Position numbers and translations under genes: made by a program. The notes under the pieces were generated by a model. That model had not been told where the DNA came from. It saw nothing but the letters and a program-made list of their open reading frames with translations, and did not search any database. Shown here piece after piece: positions 10,641 through 48,770 of a stretch of 64,000 bases of DNA (position 1 is its first letter; the number at the start of each line of letters is the position of its first letter). The DNA comes from Monoplex corrugatus (Eukaryota > Mollusca > Gastropoda > Littorinimorpha > Ranellidae): NCBI GenBank assembly GCA_030674185.1, contig JAPXFY010000026.1:50264246-50328245 (forward strand), in the 5' to 3' direction.

Positions 10641-12925
10641 GATTTCCCCAGTTATTCCCCTCTCTCACTGCTCTACATTTTTCCTATTTCTCTCTCTCAC
10701 TACTCTACCATTTTTTCTATTCCCTTCTCTTGCTGCTCCATCTTTTTTTTTTATTCCCCTATCTCACCACCCTACCTTTTTTCTATTCATCTCTCTCACT
10801 GCTCTACCTTTTTTTCTATTCCCCTCTCTCACTGCTTTTTTTCTATTCCCCTCTCTCACTCCTCTACCTTTTTTCCCTATTCCCTTCTCTCACCTACCTT
10901 TTTCTATTTCCCTGTCTCACTGTTCTACCTTTTTCTATTCGTCTCTCTCACTGCTCTACCTTTTTTTCTATTCTCCTCTCTCACTGCTCTACCTTTTTTC
11001 CCTATTCCCTTCTCTCACCTACCTTTTTCTATTCCCCTGTCTCACTGTTCTACCTTTTTCTATTCGTCTCTCTCACTGCTCTACCTTTTTTTCTATTCCC
11101 CTCTCTCACTGCTTTTTTCTATTCTCCTCTCTTACCACTCTACCTTTTTTCCCTATTCCCTTCCCTCACCTACCTTTTTCTATTCCCCTGTCTCACTGTT
11201 CTACCTTTTTCTATTCTCCTCTCTCACTTATCTCCTTTTTTCTATTCCCCTCTCTCACCACTCTACCTTTTTCTATTCCCCTCTCTCACTGCTCTACCTT
11301 ATTTCTATTCCTCTCTCTCACTGCTCTTTTTTCTATTCCTCTCTCTCACTGCTCTACCTTTTTTCTATTCCCATCTCACTGCTCTACCTTATTTTTATTC
11401 CTCTCTCTCAATGCTCTACCTTTTTTCTATTCCCCTCTCTCACTGCTCTACCTTATTTCTATTCCTCTCTCTCAATGCTCTACCTTTTTTCTATTCCTCT
11501 CTCTCACTGCTCTACCTTATTTCTATTCCTCTCTCTCACTGCTCTACCTTATTTCTATTCCTCTCTCTCAATGCTCTACCTTTTTTCTATTCCCCTCTCT
11601 CACTGCTCTACCTTTTTTCTATTCCTCTCTCTCAATGCTCTACCTTTTTTCTATTCCTCTCTCTCACTGCTCTACCTTATTTCTATTCCTCTCTCTCAAT
11701 GCTCTACCTTTTTTCTATTCCTCTCTCTCACTGCTCTACCTTATTTCTATTCCTCTCTCTCAATGCTCTACATATTTGTCTATTCGCCTCTCTCACCACT
11801 CTACCTTTTTTCTATTCTCCTCTCTCACCACTCTACCTTTTTTCTATTCCCCTCTCTCACTGCTCTACTTTCTTTCTATTCCCCTCTCTCACTGCTCTAC
11901 CTTTTTCTATTCCCCTCTCTCACTGCTCTACCTTTTTCTATTCCCCTCTCTCACTGCTCTACCTTATTTCTATTCCCCTCTCTCACTGCTCTACCTTTTT
12001 CTATTCCCCTCTCTCACTGCTCTACCTTATTTCTATTCCTCTCTCTCACTGCTCTATCTTTTTTCTATTTCCCTCTCTCATTGCTCTATCTTTTTTCTAT
12101 TTCCCTCTCTCACTGCTCTATCTTTTTTCTATTTCCCTCTCTCAATGCTCTACATATTTGTCTATTCGCCTCTCTCACCACTCTACCTTTTTTCTATTCT
12201 CCTCTCTCACCACTCTACCTTTTTTCTATTCCCCTCTCTCACTGCTCTACTTTCTTTCTATTCCTCTCTCTCACTGCTCTACTTTCTTTCTATTCCCTTC
12301 TTTCACCACTGTACCTTTTTCTATTCCCCTCTCTCACCACTCTACCTTTTTCTATTTCCCTCTCTCACTGCTCTACCTTTTTTCCCTACTCCCTTCTCTC
12401 ACCACTCTACCTTTTTCTATTCCCTCTCTCACCACTCTACCTTTTTCTATTCCCTCTCTCACCACTCTACCTTTTTTCTATTCTCTTCTCTCACTGCTCT
12501 ACCTTTTTCTATTCCCCTCTCTCACCATTCTACCTTTTTCTATTCCCCTCTCTCACCACTCTACCTTTTTCTATTCCCCTCTCTCACCACTCTCCTTTTT
12601 CTATTCCCCTCTCTCACCACTCTACCTTTTTCTATTCCCCTCTCACCACTCTACCTTTTTCTATTCTCCTCTCTCACTGCTCTACTTTTTCCTATTCCCA
12701 TCTCACTGCTCTACATTTTTTCTATTCGCCTCTCTCACTGCTCTCTTTCTATTCCCTCTCACCACTCTACCTTTTTTCTATTCTCCTCTCTCACTGCTCT
12801 ACCTTTTTTCCCTATTCCCTTCTCTCACCTCTCTACCTTTTTCTATTCTCCTCTCTACTGTTCTACCTTTTTCTATTCCCCTCTCTCGCTGCTCTACTTT
12901 TTTTCTGTGTCCTATTTTCTACACC
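10641..12925. repeat. Polypyrimidine satellite, about 31-33-bp unit, roughly 70 copies
   Basis: The unit is CTATTCCCCTCTCTCACTGC followed by TCTACCTTTTTT, repeated over 2.3 kb with variants (CACTGC, CACCAC, CAATGC; TTTT or TTATTT). Nearly all bases on the plus strand are C or T, so stop codons are almost absent. All three plus-strand frames stay open for hundreds of codons (longest 789, 753 and 468), which is an artefact of composition. Such asymmetric tracts can form triplex (H-DNA). Confidence 0.95.
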
Positions 12926-12969
12926 ACTTTAGTGGCTGGCAACAGATGCCCAGACAATTTTCACAACAC

Positions 12970-13003
12970 GATGATGATGATGATGAGATGATGATGATGA
13001 TGA
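12970..13003. repeat. (ATG/GAT)n microsatellite
   Basis: About 34 nt of GAT repeats just after the satellite. It resembles the TGA-type tails left by RTE elements, but no RTE coding sequence adjoins it. Confidence 0.8.
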
Positions 13004-13084
13004 TGGGGAGGATAATCATGATGCTATGGAGTTCCACCTAGGACTGGGACTACATTAACTATCATAATATACGTGGTGTAATCA

Positions 13085-13290
13085 GACCTGGTCAGAAGAT
13101 TTTGAGCAACACCCTCAATGACTCATCCATGAAGTGGATGACTCAATTGTGTGGTCCCAATGAGCGAAAAGCACACTCAATTCTGGATAGCAGCCCCAAA
13201 ATCCCACAATGATTTTCACATAACTTATGGGGGTTTGACCCCAATTGGTTGTCCGTTGTGCTAACCTCTGCACCATGATCACTGGTCTCT
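13085..13290 (-). repeat. SINE family B, copy 2 (reverse)
   Basis: Read on the minus strand, the tRNA-like head carries a B box GGTCAAACCCC (at 13230-13247) and the body ends CATTGAGGGTGTTGCTCAAA. Collinear with the copy at 9903. A further tRNA-like SINE head lies on the minus strand at about 13385-13450 (TGGTTAGCGTAGAGGTAGAG with GAGTTTGAGCC). Confidence 0.75.
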
Positions 13291-13459
13291 TGCTGTTCCA
13301 TCTTCCCTAACCTTGAACAGGATCAGGTATCCATTTTACAGCTGGGTGGACTGGAGGTCGTGCACAGCTTTTCCAAAATCAGGCTCAAACTCATGCAGTC
13401 AGATGGAAAAGATGGGGTCTCTACCTCTACGCTAACCAGGCCTTGAATCCTATGTATCA

Positions 13460-14520
13460 GATTTTTCTGAGCAAGTGTATATCCACATCGAACACACCAC
13501 AACACGCTATATCTACAGAACACAGAAGTTCTGTTATCCATGTTAAAATGACAAAAAAGGAGCACCTTCCATTGACATATATAATAGATAACTGATGCAC
13601 AAGTCATTCCCACAAAAAGCAAACCAGTCCATCTCTTACATTTGATCAAAAGCAGACAGACACAGAGTAAACCATAACCATCCAATCACCCAATATCTAC
13701 ACAAGCCCCTGATGAAACAAGCACTGACATTTTAAACATTTATTACATAAGAGAATCAATTAAAACAAACATTTTCAGTATGTGGATAACAAAATTATTG
13801 ATGAAATCAGAACGACACAAACAATATACATCAATCAAAGCAAAAAGTATATGTAAAAATAAAAGTGAAAAACAAAATCTGAAAGTAGTGATGACCTCAC
13901 ATCACAGCTTCAAACGCCACAAGACTGAATATAAACACGAATATATCATTGTATAATAATGTATTTAAGACTGAAAATAAACGCATACTAATGTACCAAT
14001 GTACTGTATTTACATTTTCTCACAACAGATTATGACTGTACCATAATGAAAAATTTGGATCAATGTGACTACCAGTGTTCAAGTTTCATTGGTTCAATAA
14101 TATCATTCATGCTGCTAAGAGCACCGCTGACTGTTCATGACCATATCAAAGCTGTCACCACGCACAACAAAAAATAGAGTTTAACTATCACCACTTTAAA
14201 ATCACATCACTTAATGTTTAAGAACCAGATGAAAAATATTCAGATCCATACCAGTGAAAGGTCCAATTAAAACAATTTTTTACATGTGGTTGTCAAAATA
14301 AATGAAAGATGTTCATTCTCTGAAAAAACGGCAGAAATATTATCCAGAGGAATATCATGAAATAAGACCTTTAATGAGTGTGCTGTACAATAATTTTGTT
14401 TGGTATTGTGCCGTTCTCAAGATCAAATAAAAATATGTTGTGTGTAGATTTAGGAGTGTGCATGAATGTTGAAGGCAATTAATAATTCCCTGGGATGTAT
14501 TGCATATTCAAGGGGATTGG
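13460..14520. other. Gene-free stretch
   Basis: AT-rich. I see no coding, RNA or repeat feature beyond short A runs. Confidence 0.55.
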
Positions 14521-14539
14521 GGTGTTGATAATGGTGGAT

Positions 14540-14551
14540 GTGTGTGGTGTG

Positions 14552-14599
<48 letters not shown>

Positions 14600-14655
14600 G
14601 TGTTGTGTGTGTGTGTGTGCGTGTGTGTGAGTGTGTGTGTGCGTGTGTGTGTATG
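14540..14655. repeat. (GT)n/(GCGT)n microsatellite
   Basis: Alternating GT and GCGT runs. A second short GT run lies at 14732-14772. Confidence 0.95.
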
Positions 14656-14774
14656 AGTGGACCAGACGATAGTAACTTGGGTGAGGGATCAGATGCTGAA
14701 CATGCTGAGTGTAATTTAAGTCAGCATCCTGTGTGTATTTGTGTGTGTGTGTGTGTGTGTGTGTACGTGTGTGT

Positions 14775-15847
14775 TAGTGGATAGGTGGGGATGTCAAGAG
14801 TTAATTTGCTTCTGTCAGGGCTGACAAGTGATGCTAGTGGATAGGTGGGGAGTCAAAGGTTACTTGTTGTCATGGTCACAATACATACATATTATGATCT
14901 TGTTTGTACAACAATCACTTGGTGATATGTTGACTCTGAGGAAAAATACAATCTCTTTTGTCAAGAAGAATTAAAAAAAAAAAAATGAAGATGTACTACA
15001 TCATGTAGACTTAAAAACTCCTGTAAATTGCTGTTACTGTTGTGCTGCGGTACTGCATGCTAGCATGCTACATACAATGATGATTTGGTCCAATGTGTTC
15101 AACTTTTTCATCACAACATACATCAATCACTGAGAGTTTGTTCCACTAATGGGAAGAAACTGCCAACAGGCGACATAAAGGTAAATACAAACAACTTTTA
15201 TCTCAAACTTCTTTAAAGTCACAGTGACCTTCGCAAATACAAAATCTGTATTTTCTGTAATGATTTTTGTATGGAAAAGAGATTTTTAGAATGGTTTGAT
15301 TATCTTGTTTGTTTCATGCCAACCAAGTCAATAAATCACATTTGTTCTGTCTTTCTTACAGAGCTAAAACCTGCATCCTTTGATATTCTTCTGTCATAGA
15401 ATTTATAGCCTTTATGGCGATAATTTATGTAATAACAAAACATTTTTGAAAGTCAGCTTCAGTATCTTTCCATCACTAACAGTTCCAGCTGAGTCTCCAT
15501 TTTAATTTTCTCAGCTACCTTCCACACAGGATGTCATGTAGTATTGTTAACTTGAGACTTTACTCAAGTCAGCCGAAAGATGAAAATCGAAAAAAAAAAT
15601 CAATACCAAATGATAATCCTAACTTACACCAAGACTTTTTATTGGTAATGAAAGAATCACATGTGTGAAGAAAAAGCAAAATGACTGGTCCAAACTGTTC
15701 CACCTTTTATACAGCAATGCCTCACCCCACAGATTCAAAATTTCTTATATGCCTAAAATACTTCCACTAAACAGACTGCATGAGCATAAAGCTGTACAGA
15801 CTGAATATGAGTAGAAAACAGTGCAGCAAAGACTGGTGGTCTAGCTG
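14775..15847. other. Gene-free stretch
   Basis: A small direct repeat (TAGTGGATAGGTGGGGA) occurs at 14774 and 14836. Otherwise nothing recognisable. Confidence 0.55.
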
Positions 15848-15936
15848 TTAACCCTTTTGATTCCCTCTGCCTATCCACCAGCCTTGACCAAGATCCTATG
15901 AAGCTGGTGAATATCCAGAGAGAACTGAAGGGTTAA
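15848..15936. mobile_element. TTAA foldback element, copy c (single hairpin)
   Basis: TTAACCCTTTTGATTCCCTC at the left pairs with the right arm ending CTGAAGGGTTAA. TTAA is intact at both ends (15848-15851 and 15933-15936). The hairpin tip carries a short insertion. Confidence 0.75.
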
Positions 15937-16159
15937 AAGCATATGCCATGGATGCAGGAAAAACTGTGTTTGAATTATGGATTGGACAGACATTTCCTCC
16001 CCCTCCACTCCATCCCCTAGACCTAACTGATGGTCAAGGTACTGAGCTTTTAGCTGGGACAATAGTCCAAGATCCCATGAGCAGCACACACTTCGCATAC
16101 ATTAAAAAAAGCACAAGGAGTTGTCCCAGGCAAAATCTCTAAAGAAATAAATCCACTTT

Positions 16160-16640
16160 CTTACCTAAACAAAAACACATGCAGATAGAAAAACAAGAAG
16201 AAAAAAGTACAAAAGGAAACAAATCACTTTCTTAACTAAACAAAAACACATGCAGATAGAAAAACAAGAAGAAAAAATACTAAAAGGAAGACAAATCACT
16301 TTCTTAACTAAACAAAAAACACATGCAGATAGAAAAACACGAAGAAAAAAGTACAAAGGAAACAAATCACTTTCTTAACTAAACAAAAACACATGCAGAT
16401 AGAAAAAGAAGAAGAAAAAAGTACAAAAGGAAACAAATCACTTTCTTAACTAAACAAAAACACATGCAGATAGAAAAACAAGAAGAAAAAAGTACAAAAG
16501 GAAACAAATCACTTTCTTAACTAAACAAAAACACATGCAGATAGAAAAACAAGAAGAAAAAAGTACAAAAGGAAACAAATCACTTTCTTAACTAAACAAA
16601 AACACATGCAGATAGAAAAACAAGAAGAAAAAAGTACAAA
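16160..16640. repeat. Minisatellite, about 71-bp unit, 7 copies
   Basis: The unit contains AACACATGCAGATAGAAAAA, then GAAGAAAAAAGTACAAAAGG and AAATCACTTTCTTAACTAAA. Copies are nearly identical. Purine-rich on the plus strand. Confidence 0.95.
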
Positions 16641-16930
16641 GGAACACTGAAAAAGTAGCAGCATGGTGGAATCAGACAAGAAAACAAAAAGAAAAAGGTA
16701 AAATGGGACACTGAAAAAAGGCACGCATGGTAGAAAAAATCAGAAAAACAAGAAAAAAGGAAAAAGGGGGACATTAAAATAAGCACTGTGCAGTGGAAAA
16801 AATTAGACAAGAAGAAAAAAAATTCAAAAGAAGGGACATTTAAAAAGACATTGCATGGTGGAAATTAGAAAAACAACAACACCAAAAAAGTATTGAAAAA
16901 AGGGAGATAAAAAAGGTATTGTGCAGTGGC
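16641..16930. repeat. Degenerate tandem repeat, about 62-bp unit, 4-5 copies
   Basis: Units share GGACACTGAAAAA, GCATGGTGGAA and AGACAAGAAAA and follow directly on the 71-bp array. They share its A/G-rich style, so the two arrays may have a common origin. Confidence 0.7.
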
Positions 16931-17084
16931 ACCACACTTTCCTTGTACAGGGCTTCTCAAATATCACAGGATGGATCTGTTGTGACAAAACACAAATTAA
17001 ACACAAAAAACAAACTATTCAACCAATCCTATTCTGAAATCCACTTGTAAACAAAAATACATGCATAGAGGGGAAAAAGTTGTT

Positions 17085-17304
17085 TTAACCCTTAGACTCC
17101 CTCACCCTATCTGCCAGCATCCTGTATTGTCAGCCATGATAGCCCCCCCCCCTCCCCCCCAAAAAAAAATCCAACAACAAGAAAACCCTTTTCACTCTGT
17201 CATCCTATCTGTCAGCTTCCTGTAGGAAGCTGGTGGATAGGGTGATGGAGTGAAAGAATTAAGTTTTGCAAAGGGTGGATAGGGTGAAGAAGTGAAAGGG
17301 TTAA
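17085..17304. mobile_element. TTAA nested foldback element, copy d
   Basis: Outer left arm TTAACCCTTAGACTCCCTCA (17085). A C/A-rich insertion sits at 17142-17170. The inner hairpin is around CAGCTTCCTGTAGGAAGCTG (17213). The closing arm GTGAAAGGGTTAA ends at 17304. The inner left TTAA has decayed. Confidence 0.75.
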
Positions 17305-17544
17305 GAACAAAGTGGTGCTGAACATCGGCAACACACTTGCCCTTGGGAGAACAACTTGCAGTTCATGTGGAAAAATTCCGCTGAGAAAACAACCCTCTCC
17401 CAAAACAAAAATAGCAACAACAACAACGAAACAACAACAACAACAAATCCAATGCAACCCAATCCAATGATGTCTTGTGCTTCTGTAATTACAAATTTGT
17501 GTGCTTACTTGTTTCATGTTCGTGAGTGGTCTTGTTATTTCAAA

Positions 17545-17700
17545 ACAAGGTTAGTGAGTGTGTGTGTGCAAGTGCATGTACATATGCAGATGTGTGAGAG
17601 TGTGTGCATGTGCATGTGCACATGCATGTGGACGGGTATGTAATATATATAATATATATATATGTGACATGTGTGTGTGTGTGTGCGCGCACGCACAACT
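17545..17700. repeat. GT/GCAT/TA-rich low-complexity region
   Basis: Short GT, GCAT and TA runs. No gene. Confidence 0.8.
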
Positions 17701-18229
17701 ATGCATGTTTAATTACAAATTTGCATTTAGCATGGATAAGTGTGCGTATGGATAAGCATGCAGATCATATCAGCAAAGACATGTGTGCACACCTAAAGGT
17801 GCATTAAATAAATTAAACACACACATACATACACACACATAAACCCGGAGAACACACAAATACAACAAAACCACAAACCCACAAATCATCATCATCAACC
17901 CACAAATCAAACACATGTCTTCCCCCCTCCCCCCCCCCAGTATATTTCTTCACACGTTCTCAAATCAACCTGCATAATCAAACAATCCACAAAAAGAAAT
18001 GTGTGTACAGAAATAACAAAACACTGTCAAAGAAGGCCAGTCTTGCATGAACAGTACATATTAAACAAATATCACTTTCGCATCAAGAAATGCCAATCTC
18101 ACGTAAATTTAACATATCAAAGAAAAATATATCACTTTTTATAAGAATTCAACATACTGAGGAATGCACCATCAGCCACAAATAGTTACATGATGAGAAT
18201 TGTACCACTGAAGCAGCACAGAAGGTTAC

Positions 18230-18420
18230 AGCTATCTAATAACCTTGAGGTCATAGAGGAGCGAGGTGGTAGAGACCTCAACTTCTCTCAGGGTCAGCAC
18301 TAGGAGGGCAGTGCCCATCCTCTTTAGCACAGAAGACAGGTAAGGCAAAATGTCAGACTCACTTGAGCTGAACTTACTAACAAAATCACCAATTTTCAGA
18401 GTTCTCCTTAAAAACAAACA
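18230..18420 (+). repeat. Dispersed repeat F, second copy
   Basis: Shares ACCTTGAGGTCATAGAGGAG and GGTAGAGACCTCAACTTCTC with 10543-10640. Type unknown. Confidence 0.55.
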
Positions 18421-18624
18421 CAATCACATCCTGACCTTGTCCAAGCTTGTTTCAAATCCAGATTGAAAAAGTTCTATATCCAAAGCCAATCCACACAGTC
18501 AAGATACAGCGTACAAAAGGAAACTGCAAGCTGACATAATTTTATCTTTAATTGTGCCTGCCTTAGAGATATTTCAAGACTGAAATGATCTGAGAATAAT
18601 ACAATATTTCAAAGAACCATGAAC

Positions 18625-19112
18625 TCAGCGATCAACATGTGCCATCTTTGTCAATGACATACTCAGTGATCAATATGTGCCATCTTTGTCAATGACATAC
18701 TCAGCGACCAATATGTGCCATCTTTGTCATGATATACTCAGCAATCAATATGTGCCATCTTTGTCAATGACATACTCAGCGATCAATATGTGCCATCTTT
18801 GTCAATGATATACTCAGCGATCAATATGTGCCGTCTTTGTCAATGACATACTCAGCGACCAATATGTGCCATCTTTGTCAATGATATACTCAGCAATCAA
18901 TATGTGCCATCTTTGTCAATGACATACTCAGCGATCAATATGTGCCATCTTTGTCAATGATATACTCAGCGATCAATATGTGCCGTCTTTGTCAATGACA
19001 TACTCAGCGATCAATGTCATCTTTGTCAATGACATACTCAGCGATCAATATGTGCCATCTTTGTCAATGACATACTCAGCGACCAATATGTGCCATCTTT
19101 GTCAATGACATG
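18625..19112. repeat. 38-bp satellite with higher-order structure, about 13 copies
   Basis: The unit is TACTCAGCGATCAATATGTG followed by CCATCTTTGTCAATGACA. From about 18731 four variant units (A: GATATAC with CAAT; B: GACATAC with CGAT; C: GATATAC with GCCGTC; D: GACATAC with CGACC) recur in the same order. The second round ends in a truncated D. This gives a 152-bp higher-order period. Confidence 0.9.
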
Positions 19113-19610
19113 TTTTTCTTTCCTTGCATTTTTTTTTCTGGCTTTGTTCTCAACTGTTTCTAAGTTTTCATGGGATGCTCCTTTTGAAAATTCCAAATTT
19201 TTCTTGAATTCTTCCCCTTTTTTTGTCCTTGTATATTTTCTCAACTATCATTGTTTGTGAAAAAGTGGTACTTTTTTCCAGATATTAACCAGGTGATCCA
19301 GTTTCTCTATAAGCTTTAAAGACTGGGAAACAAATCTATAAAGAAATTCTCAACTGCAACCTTTCAGCCTCTGAACGAGGCCTTCCTCAAGTGAGTAGAA
19401 TGAACTGTTGCATCTAAGCAGGGCTTGAAAGCTTTTGGCTGATCATGTAATGTGTAAGGCAAGGGTGACTGTGGGTTGACCAAACTCATAACCTTGCTAA
19501 CCAGTATGAGGCCCTGACATCATGGAAACATTTTCACCCCTTAAAAATAGAATTATTTGATGCATGCAACATTTCATTCCAAAAACTATTTTAAACCAGG
19601 AGACAGTCTG

Positions 19611-19612
<2 letters not shown>

Positions 19613-19652
<40 letters not shown>

Positions 19653-19845
19653 TGTGCGTGCGTGTGTGCGTGTGTGCGTGCGTGTGCGTGGTGGTGTGCG
19701 TGTGCGTGCGTGCGTGGTCGTGTGTGTGTTGTGTGCGTGTGTTGATATGCCTGCATGCTTGCCTGTGTGTGTGTGTGTGTGTGTGTGCGTCGTGTGCGTG
19801 CGTGCGTGCGTGCGTGCTGCGTGCGTGCGTGCGTGCGTGTGTGTA
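19613..19845. repeat. (GT)n/(GCGT)n microsatellite
   Basis: About 230 nt of GT and GCGT runs with a short interruption at 19741-19760. Open frames on both strands here are compositional. Confidence 0.95.
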
Positions 19846-20039
19846 AACAAGAGTTCAAGTGCTTTTGACTGACTGATTAAGTTGTTTGTTGTAAACAAGC
19901 CTATATGTTGTTTTTGTGTTTTTAGTGCCTGTGTTCAAGTCCTAAGGTGAGCACAGTACATTTCTTTTGCACATCAATTGTCGTTAAAAGGTTAAAATAT
20001 CATGTTATGATTGTGTACATGCATTTGCGCATGTTCACT

Positions 20040-20045
20040 TTTATT
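20040..20045 (-). terminator. Candidate ATAT1 polyadenylation signal (AATAAA)
   Basis: AATAAA on the minus strand about 330 nt past the ATAT1 stop codon, giving a 3' UTR of ordinary length. Placement is inferred from the motif and spacing only. Confidence 0.45.
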
Positions 20046-20371
20046 TCATTTCACTCTAAATAACTGACTGATTTCATGTTGCCTGTAAAGGTGCTCCTGT
20101 GTGAATATCATAATCATAATAATGTGTTTGTACTGTCACCTTAAAATTAAGACTACAATATAATTTCTCTTTTGGAGATAAAAAAAAATTTGGCTTGGCT
20201 TGGCTTGGCTTGACTTGACAGATCTGGACTGGCAGGTGAGAATTTCTTTACTGTTTTCAATGGCAAGATCAAGAGGAAATCTCTGCGTTAAAAAAAGCTA
20301 CAAGACATTCCAAAACTTTTTCAGACTTTTCCCCAAATTGCTGTGCGAACCCTGCGCCCAACACCAGACCA

Positions 20372-47959
<27,588 letters not shown>

Positions 47960-48080
47960 CTTGGTGTCACTGAAGAAAACGAACTGCGGTTTTGAGGAAT
48001 AATAAACGCGCGGACAGTGTCAGGAATTCGCCAATTCGGTCGCCATGTTTACTTCTCCAGGAAAACATAACAGCCTCGCA
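47960..48080 (-). promoter_or_regulatory. Probable ATAT1 5' UTR/promoter region with a short uORF
   Basis: The 120 bp upstream of the ATAT1 ATG are CpG-rich relative to surroundings. On the minus strand an ATG at 48044-48046 in good context (AACATGG) opens an 8-codon frame (MATELANS) that stops at 48020-48022, before the main start. Whether transcription begins upstream of it is unknown. Confidence 0.4.
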
Positions 48081-48360
48081 GTAAATGTCTTGAGCACAGC
48101 GCGTTGAATCTAAATTGTGGTAATGAATAAAACGGACAACAAAATATTTATCATGATATTTAGTCATAAATTACTATATCTGTTTACATTTGACATCTAT
48201 TCGTATGCATCTGCTTCTTTGACTTTTCCACCACTTTTATTTTTTTATGAACATCATCGGCTTTGTTAGTTTCGTTTTCAAAATCGCTGTATTAGTTCTT
48301 CTTCTCTTCTTCAGTGTTGAGGGCCCACAATCAAACATGATTATTCTGCCGCCTATAACT

Positions 48361-48570
48361 GGGGGGGGGGGGGGGGGGTTGCGGCAGATTAATTCTGGGC
48401 AGTGGACGTGTCTTTAGAGTTCAGTTTGATGATGGTGGGGTGGGGGGTGGGGTGAGGAGATAGGAGGGGGAAGGGGGGTGTAGAGGGCAAGAGGGGTGGG
48501 GTGGGTGAAGAGGGCAGCAAGGGTGGGGGGTGGGGCAGGGGCTCTGAGGGGAAGTGGGGGGGGGGGGGTC
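48361..48570. repeat. G-rich tract with long poly-G runs
   Basis: An 18-base G run at 48361-48378 and repeated GGGG blocks to 48570. It could form G-quadruplexes on the plus strand. Run lengths are prone to sequencing error. Confidence 0.85.
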
Positions 48571-48579
48571 TAGTCTGGA

Positions 48580-48770
48580 GTTTTGGAGGCCCTTGACACG
48601 AATGTGTCAAGTGTTGTGGCCTCAGCTGTTTCTTGTTGGAGATTGTTCCAGTTCTTGACAGTTCTAGGCAGAAATGAAGCAGCTCTATACTGGATCCTTG
48701 ATGCGATCAAGTGGAACTATCTGTCATGGCCACGTCGCTTACGGTTGATTTGATCCTTATCGTGGAAAAG
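48580..48770 (-). pseudogene. LINE reverse transcriptase C-terminal remnant
   Basis: The minus strand reads IQYRAASFLPRTVKNWNNLQ then ETAEATTLDTFVSRAS, the conserved FFPRTxxxWNxLP...SLDxF ending of many non-LTR elements. Upstream bases keep traces but with stops. Clade unknown. Confidence 0.6.

Noticed and set aside
10563..13041. Open frames of 789, 753 and 468 codons on the plus strand
   Set aside because: They lie in all three frames of a polypyrimidine satellite that lacks stops by composition. The predicted peptides are monotonous Ser/Leu/Phe/Pro repeats.
13323..13685. 120-codon minus-strand ORF
   Set aside because: Its C-terminal part overlaps a tRNA-like SINE head on the same strand and the rest lacks motifs.
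19497..19898. His/Thr- and Cys/Val-rich ORFs in CA/GT tracts here and at 24259, 29945, 42949, 45693 and 54669
   Set aside because: Pure dinucleotide or GCGT repeats give open frames on both strands; there is no coding signal.
48361..48378. Long poly-G as a biological signal
   Set aside because: Homopolymer runs of this length (also poly-C at 54264 and 62679) are common sequencing and assembly artefacts; noted only as G-rich.
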